Source: an uncultured Clostridia bacterium (lineage in GTDB: Bacteria > Bacillota > Clostridia > Christensenellales > Borkfalkiaceae). From it: a DNA stretch of 7,061 nt. Shown in pieces: positions 5,801 through 7,061 of this stretch. The notes under the pieces were generated by a model. It worked only from the letters and a program-made list of their open reading frames with translations, had not been told where the DNA came from and did not search any database. Made by a program: the position numbers and the translations under genes. The stretch covers positions 1 through 7,061 of the forward strand of contig CAKQEE010000056.1 of NCBI GenBank assembly GCA_934230055.1, given 5' to 3'. Position 1 is the stretch's first letter. Every line of letters begins with the position of its first letter.

Positions 5801-6915
5801 TTCCCCACGGCGAAGGCGGTATCGTAGTAGACGTTAAAATCTTTACGAGAGCGAATAAAGACGAGCTTTCTCCCGGCGTAAACAAGCTCGTAAGAGTATA
5901 TATAGCGCAAAAGCGTAAAATTTCTATCGGTGACAAGATGGCGGGACGTCACGGAAACAAGGGCGTTATTTCCCGTATTCTTCCCGAATCGGATATGCCT
6001 TTTATGGCGGACGGCACGCCTCTTCAAATCGTGCTTAACCCGCTCGGCGTTCCTTCCCGTATGAATATCGGGCAAGTTCTCGAAGTACATCTGGGGCTCG
6101 TATGCAAACAGCTCGGCTGGAAGATCGCGACGCCCGTATTCGACGGCGCGACGGAAGGCGACATAAAGGAATTGCTCCGCGAAAACAACATAGTCAATCC
6201 GGACGGCGAGGTAGACGGCAAGATTCAGCTTTACGACGGAAGAACGGGCGAACCCTTCGAGAACAGGGTTACGGTCGGTCAGATGTACATGATAAAGCTT
6301 ATCCACCTCGTAGACGATAAGATTCACGCTCGTTCGACGGGACCTTACAGCCTCGTAACGCAGCAGCCTTTGGGCGGCAAAGCGCAGTTTGGCGGACAGC
6401 GTTTCGGAGAAATGGAAATCTGGGCTTTGGAAGCATACGGCGCGGCGCATATCTTGCAGGAAATATTGACCGTCAAGTCGGACGATATCGTCGGCAGGGT
6501 AAAGACTTACGAATCCATAGTAAAAGGCACCAACATAAGCGAACCGGGTATCCCCGAAGCATTCAAGGTTCTCTTAAAAGAATTGCAGTCGCTCGCGCTC
6601 GATATGAAAGTTCTTACCGAAAACAAGGAAGAGCTTGCAATTAAAGACCTTATCGAAAGCGATATAGACGATTTCGTTCCCGCAAGAGAAAGACCGCATC
6701 ACGAAGAGGTTTCCTTGGAAGAACCGGAAGAAAACGCGGAAGAAACGCCTTCTTACGAAGATAGCGAGGACGTGGATCTCGACGAGGACTTCGGCTTCAA
6801 CGCGAAGGATATGTTCGACGATGACGACGACGAAATCGACACCACCGTTCCCGACAGCGCGATGTTCGACGACGACGAGGATTGGGACGACGACGATTTG
6901 GACGAGGATAAATAA
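2896..6915 (+). CDS. rpoB: RNA polymerase beta subunit
   Basis: A complete 1339-aa beta subunit of the core transcription enzyme. It forms one side of the active-site cleft with beta-prime and binds rifamycins. Protrusion and lobe fill about 20-290, with MTDNGSFIINGAERV (121-135) typical. The fork and rifampicin region follow at 490-625 (GSSQLSQFMDQTNP from 554, THKRKLSALGPGG to 584). NYEDAI (860-865), GDKMAGRHGNKG (1012-1023; Lys1014 and Lys1022 match E. coli Lys1065 and Lys1073) and Arg1055 line the active centre. HARSTGPYSLVTQQPLGG (1144-1161) and GQRFGEMEIWALEAYGA (1167-1183) form the beta-prime-binding end. Between the lobe and IDHLGNRR (492-499) it is some 80-90 residues longer than I recall for B. 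subtilis, including a Lys/Glu-rich stretch at 371-430. After residue 1233 comes a 106-residue end, very acidic from 1252. The start at 2896 has AAGGAG ten bases upstream and fits the family; an in-frame ATG at 2806 would add 30 residues across the leader hairpin and lacks a site. rpoC follows after 19 nt. Confidence 0.99.
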   Translation: MTRKLSEVECGKITRKTFSKIKEAIELPYLVKIQKDSYDAFIREGISEVLEDFSPITDYSDHFELYFLDHNLDGKPKYDEKECRDRDATFARPLRVKVRLVNKVTDEIIDQEVFMGDFPLMTDNGSFIINGAERVIVSQLVRSPGVYNGMQVDKAGRKIYDTTVIPSRGAWLEFEQDSQGVLWVHVDRTRKLTATVLLRALGFGSDDALEKLFEGDEMIANTAAKDTAKSETEGLIELYRRLRPGEIPTDDAVKQHLKNLFFDARRYDLAKVGRYKLNKRLRLGVRLVGVKTYEDIVTADGEVLAAAGTVIDKELAERIQNAGVNVVYADVDGVRHKIIGNNVVSFKEATGVDPRLFGLLDYVYYPALEFSKEVRATAEKEGEEAAAEKLRKQINEFFYIEDKIVPAGEEKPEDKKNDEKAKETRNKFVKACVEFYKLLEAGLTEPLTVEGKKDIRPLLDKLNHKHITVDDIVASVSVNLDLNFDLNTVDNIDHLGNRRVRSVGELLQNQFRIGIARLERVIKERMATQDPKEVSPQGLINVRPVSSAIKEFFGSSQLSQFMDQTNPIAELTHKRKLSALGPGGLNRDRATFEVRDVHHSHYGRMCPIETPEGQNIGLISSLAAYAQVNEFGFIESPYRKVEHRLGEDGKIETIVTEHVDYLTADEEDNYIVAQANEPLIDNKYFLNERVSCRHREDITEDVREKMDYMDVSPKQLISVATALIPFLENDDTNRALMGSNMQRQAVPLLCPENAIVATGIERRIAYDSGVMVNAAEAGVVKSVASDRIVVTEEDGNEREYKLKKFERSNQGTCLNQRPIVDKGEKIKKGQTIADGPSTKNGELALGRNILVGFMSWEGYNYEDAILLSEKLVREDVFTTIHIEEHEIEARDTRLGEEEITRDIPNVGDDALKDLDEDGIIRIGAEVNSGDILVGKVTPKGEAELTPEERLLRAIFGEKAREVRDTSLKVPHGEGGIVVDVKIFTRANKDELSPGVNKLVRVYIAQKRKISIGDKMAGRHGNKGVISRILPESDMPFMADGTPLQIVLNPLGVPSRMNIGQVLEVHLGLVCKQLGWKIATPVFDGATEGDIKELLRENNIVNPDGEVDGKIQLYDGRTGEPFENRVTVGQMYMIKLIHLVDDKIHARSTGPYSLVTQQPLGGKAQFGGQRFGEMEIWALEAYGAAHILQEILTVKSDDIVGRVKTYESIVKGTNISEPGIPEAFKVLLKELQSLALDMKVLTENKEELAIKDLIESDIDDFVPARERPHHEEVSLEEPEENAEETPSYEDSEDVDLDEDFGFNAKDMFDDDDDEIDTTVPDSAMFDDDEDWDDDDLDEDK

Positions 6916-6934
6916 TAAGGAGCGGTAAGAAAAT

Positions 6935-7061
6935 ATGTTTGAACTTAACAATTTCGATTCTATACAGATAGGCGTTGCCTCTCCCGAAAAGATCAGAGAA
7001 TGGTCGTACGGCGAAGTAACCAAGCCCGAAACCATAAATTATAGAACGCAAAAGCCGGAAA
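6935..7061 (+). CDS. rpoC: RNA polymerase beta-prime subunit, N-terminal fragment
   Basis: The first 42 codons of rpoC, cut by the window edge. The peptide begins MFELNNFDSIQIGVASPEKI and continues with WSYGEVTKPETINYRT, the standard opening of bacterial beta-prime just before the zinc-binding Cys motif, which would lie beyond the edge. Beta-prime carries the catalytic Mg-binding motif and completes the cleft with beta. AAGGAG (6917-6922) lies 12 bases before the ATG, slightly far but with no better choice. The 19-nt gap after rpoB, without a terminator, shows the usual rpoBC co-transcription. Confidence 0.97.
   Translation, partial: MFELNNFDSIQIGVASPEKIREWSYGEVTKPETINYRTQKPE

Noticed and set aside
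5746..6450. Open frame of 234 codons on the minus strand
   Set aside because: Also antisense to rpoB, with no start signal or recognisable motif.
6813..6912. GAC/GAT triplet runs as a tandem repeat
   Set aside because: They simply encode the Asp-rich tail of RpoB and are interrupted; no regular unit is kept at the DNA level.

Overview
The window comes from a Gram-positive, probably clostridial (Bacillota) chromosome of middling GC content. The evidence is an RpoB that follows the Bacillus/Clostridium pattern almost throughout, a near-exact N-terminal match to the Bacillus ribosome-rescue factor RqcP (YabO), strong AGGAG/GGAGG ribosome binding sites, and the MEP isoprenoid route. I cannot name a genus. 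The intergenic repeats are of a kind I associate with uncultured gut Clostridia, but that is inference.

Layout. Bases 1-235 hold no gene I can support. They contain two adjacent inverted-repeat elements (48-124 and 137-180) that look like dispersed intergenic repeats, and part of this stretch may terminate the leftward operon. Bases 236-2416 are a tight leftward operon read in the order rqcP, ispDF, histidine phosphatase. The gaps are 23 nt and 1 nt, and the last gene's Shine-Dalgarno site lies inside the end of ispDF. Bases 2417-2895 are a divergent control region. It contains a rightward promoter near 2483-2519 and a leader of roughly 370 nt with several hairpins, the last a 15-bp stem at 2794-2845 ending 34 nt before the rpoB Shine-Dalgarno site. 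Bases 2896-6915 are a complete rpoB (1339 aa), and 6935-7061 are the first 42 codons of rpoC.

How the genes fit together. RpoB and RpoC are the two large subunits of RNA polymerase, co-transcribed with 19 nt between them. The usual upstream ribosomal genes (rplK-rplA-rplJ-rplL) are not next to rpoB. A divergent operon sits there instead, so rpoBC seems to have its own promoter and leader. The leftward operon joins a translation quality-control factor (RqcP), a bifunctional isoprenoid enzyme (IspD-IspF) and a phosphatase of unknown substrate. These look like co-expressed housekeeping genes, not one pathway.

I do not see a mobile element, CRISPR array, defence system, tRNA or rRNA, and nothing that amounts to a wholly new system. 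The points most worth a second look are the isolated rpoBC unit with its structured leader, lineage-specific changes in RpoB (a charged central insertion, a long Asp/Glu tail, and two substitutions in or next to the rifampicin pocket), and the IspD-IspF fusion with its low-complexity linker.
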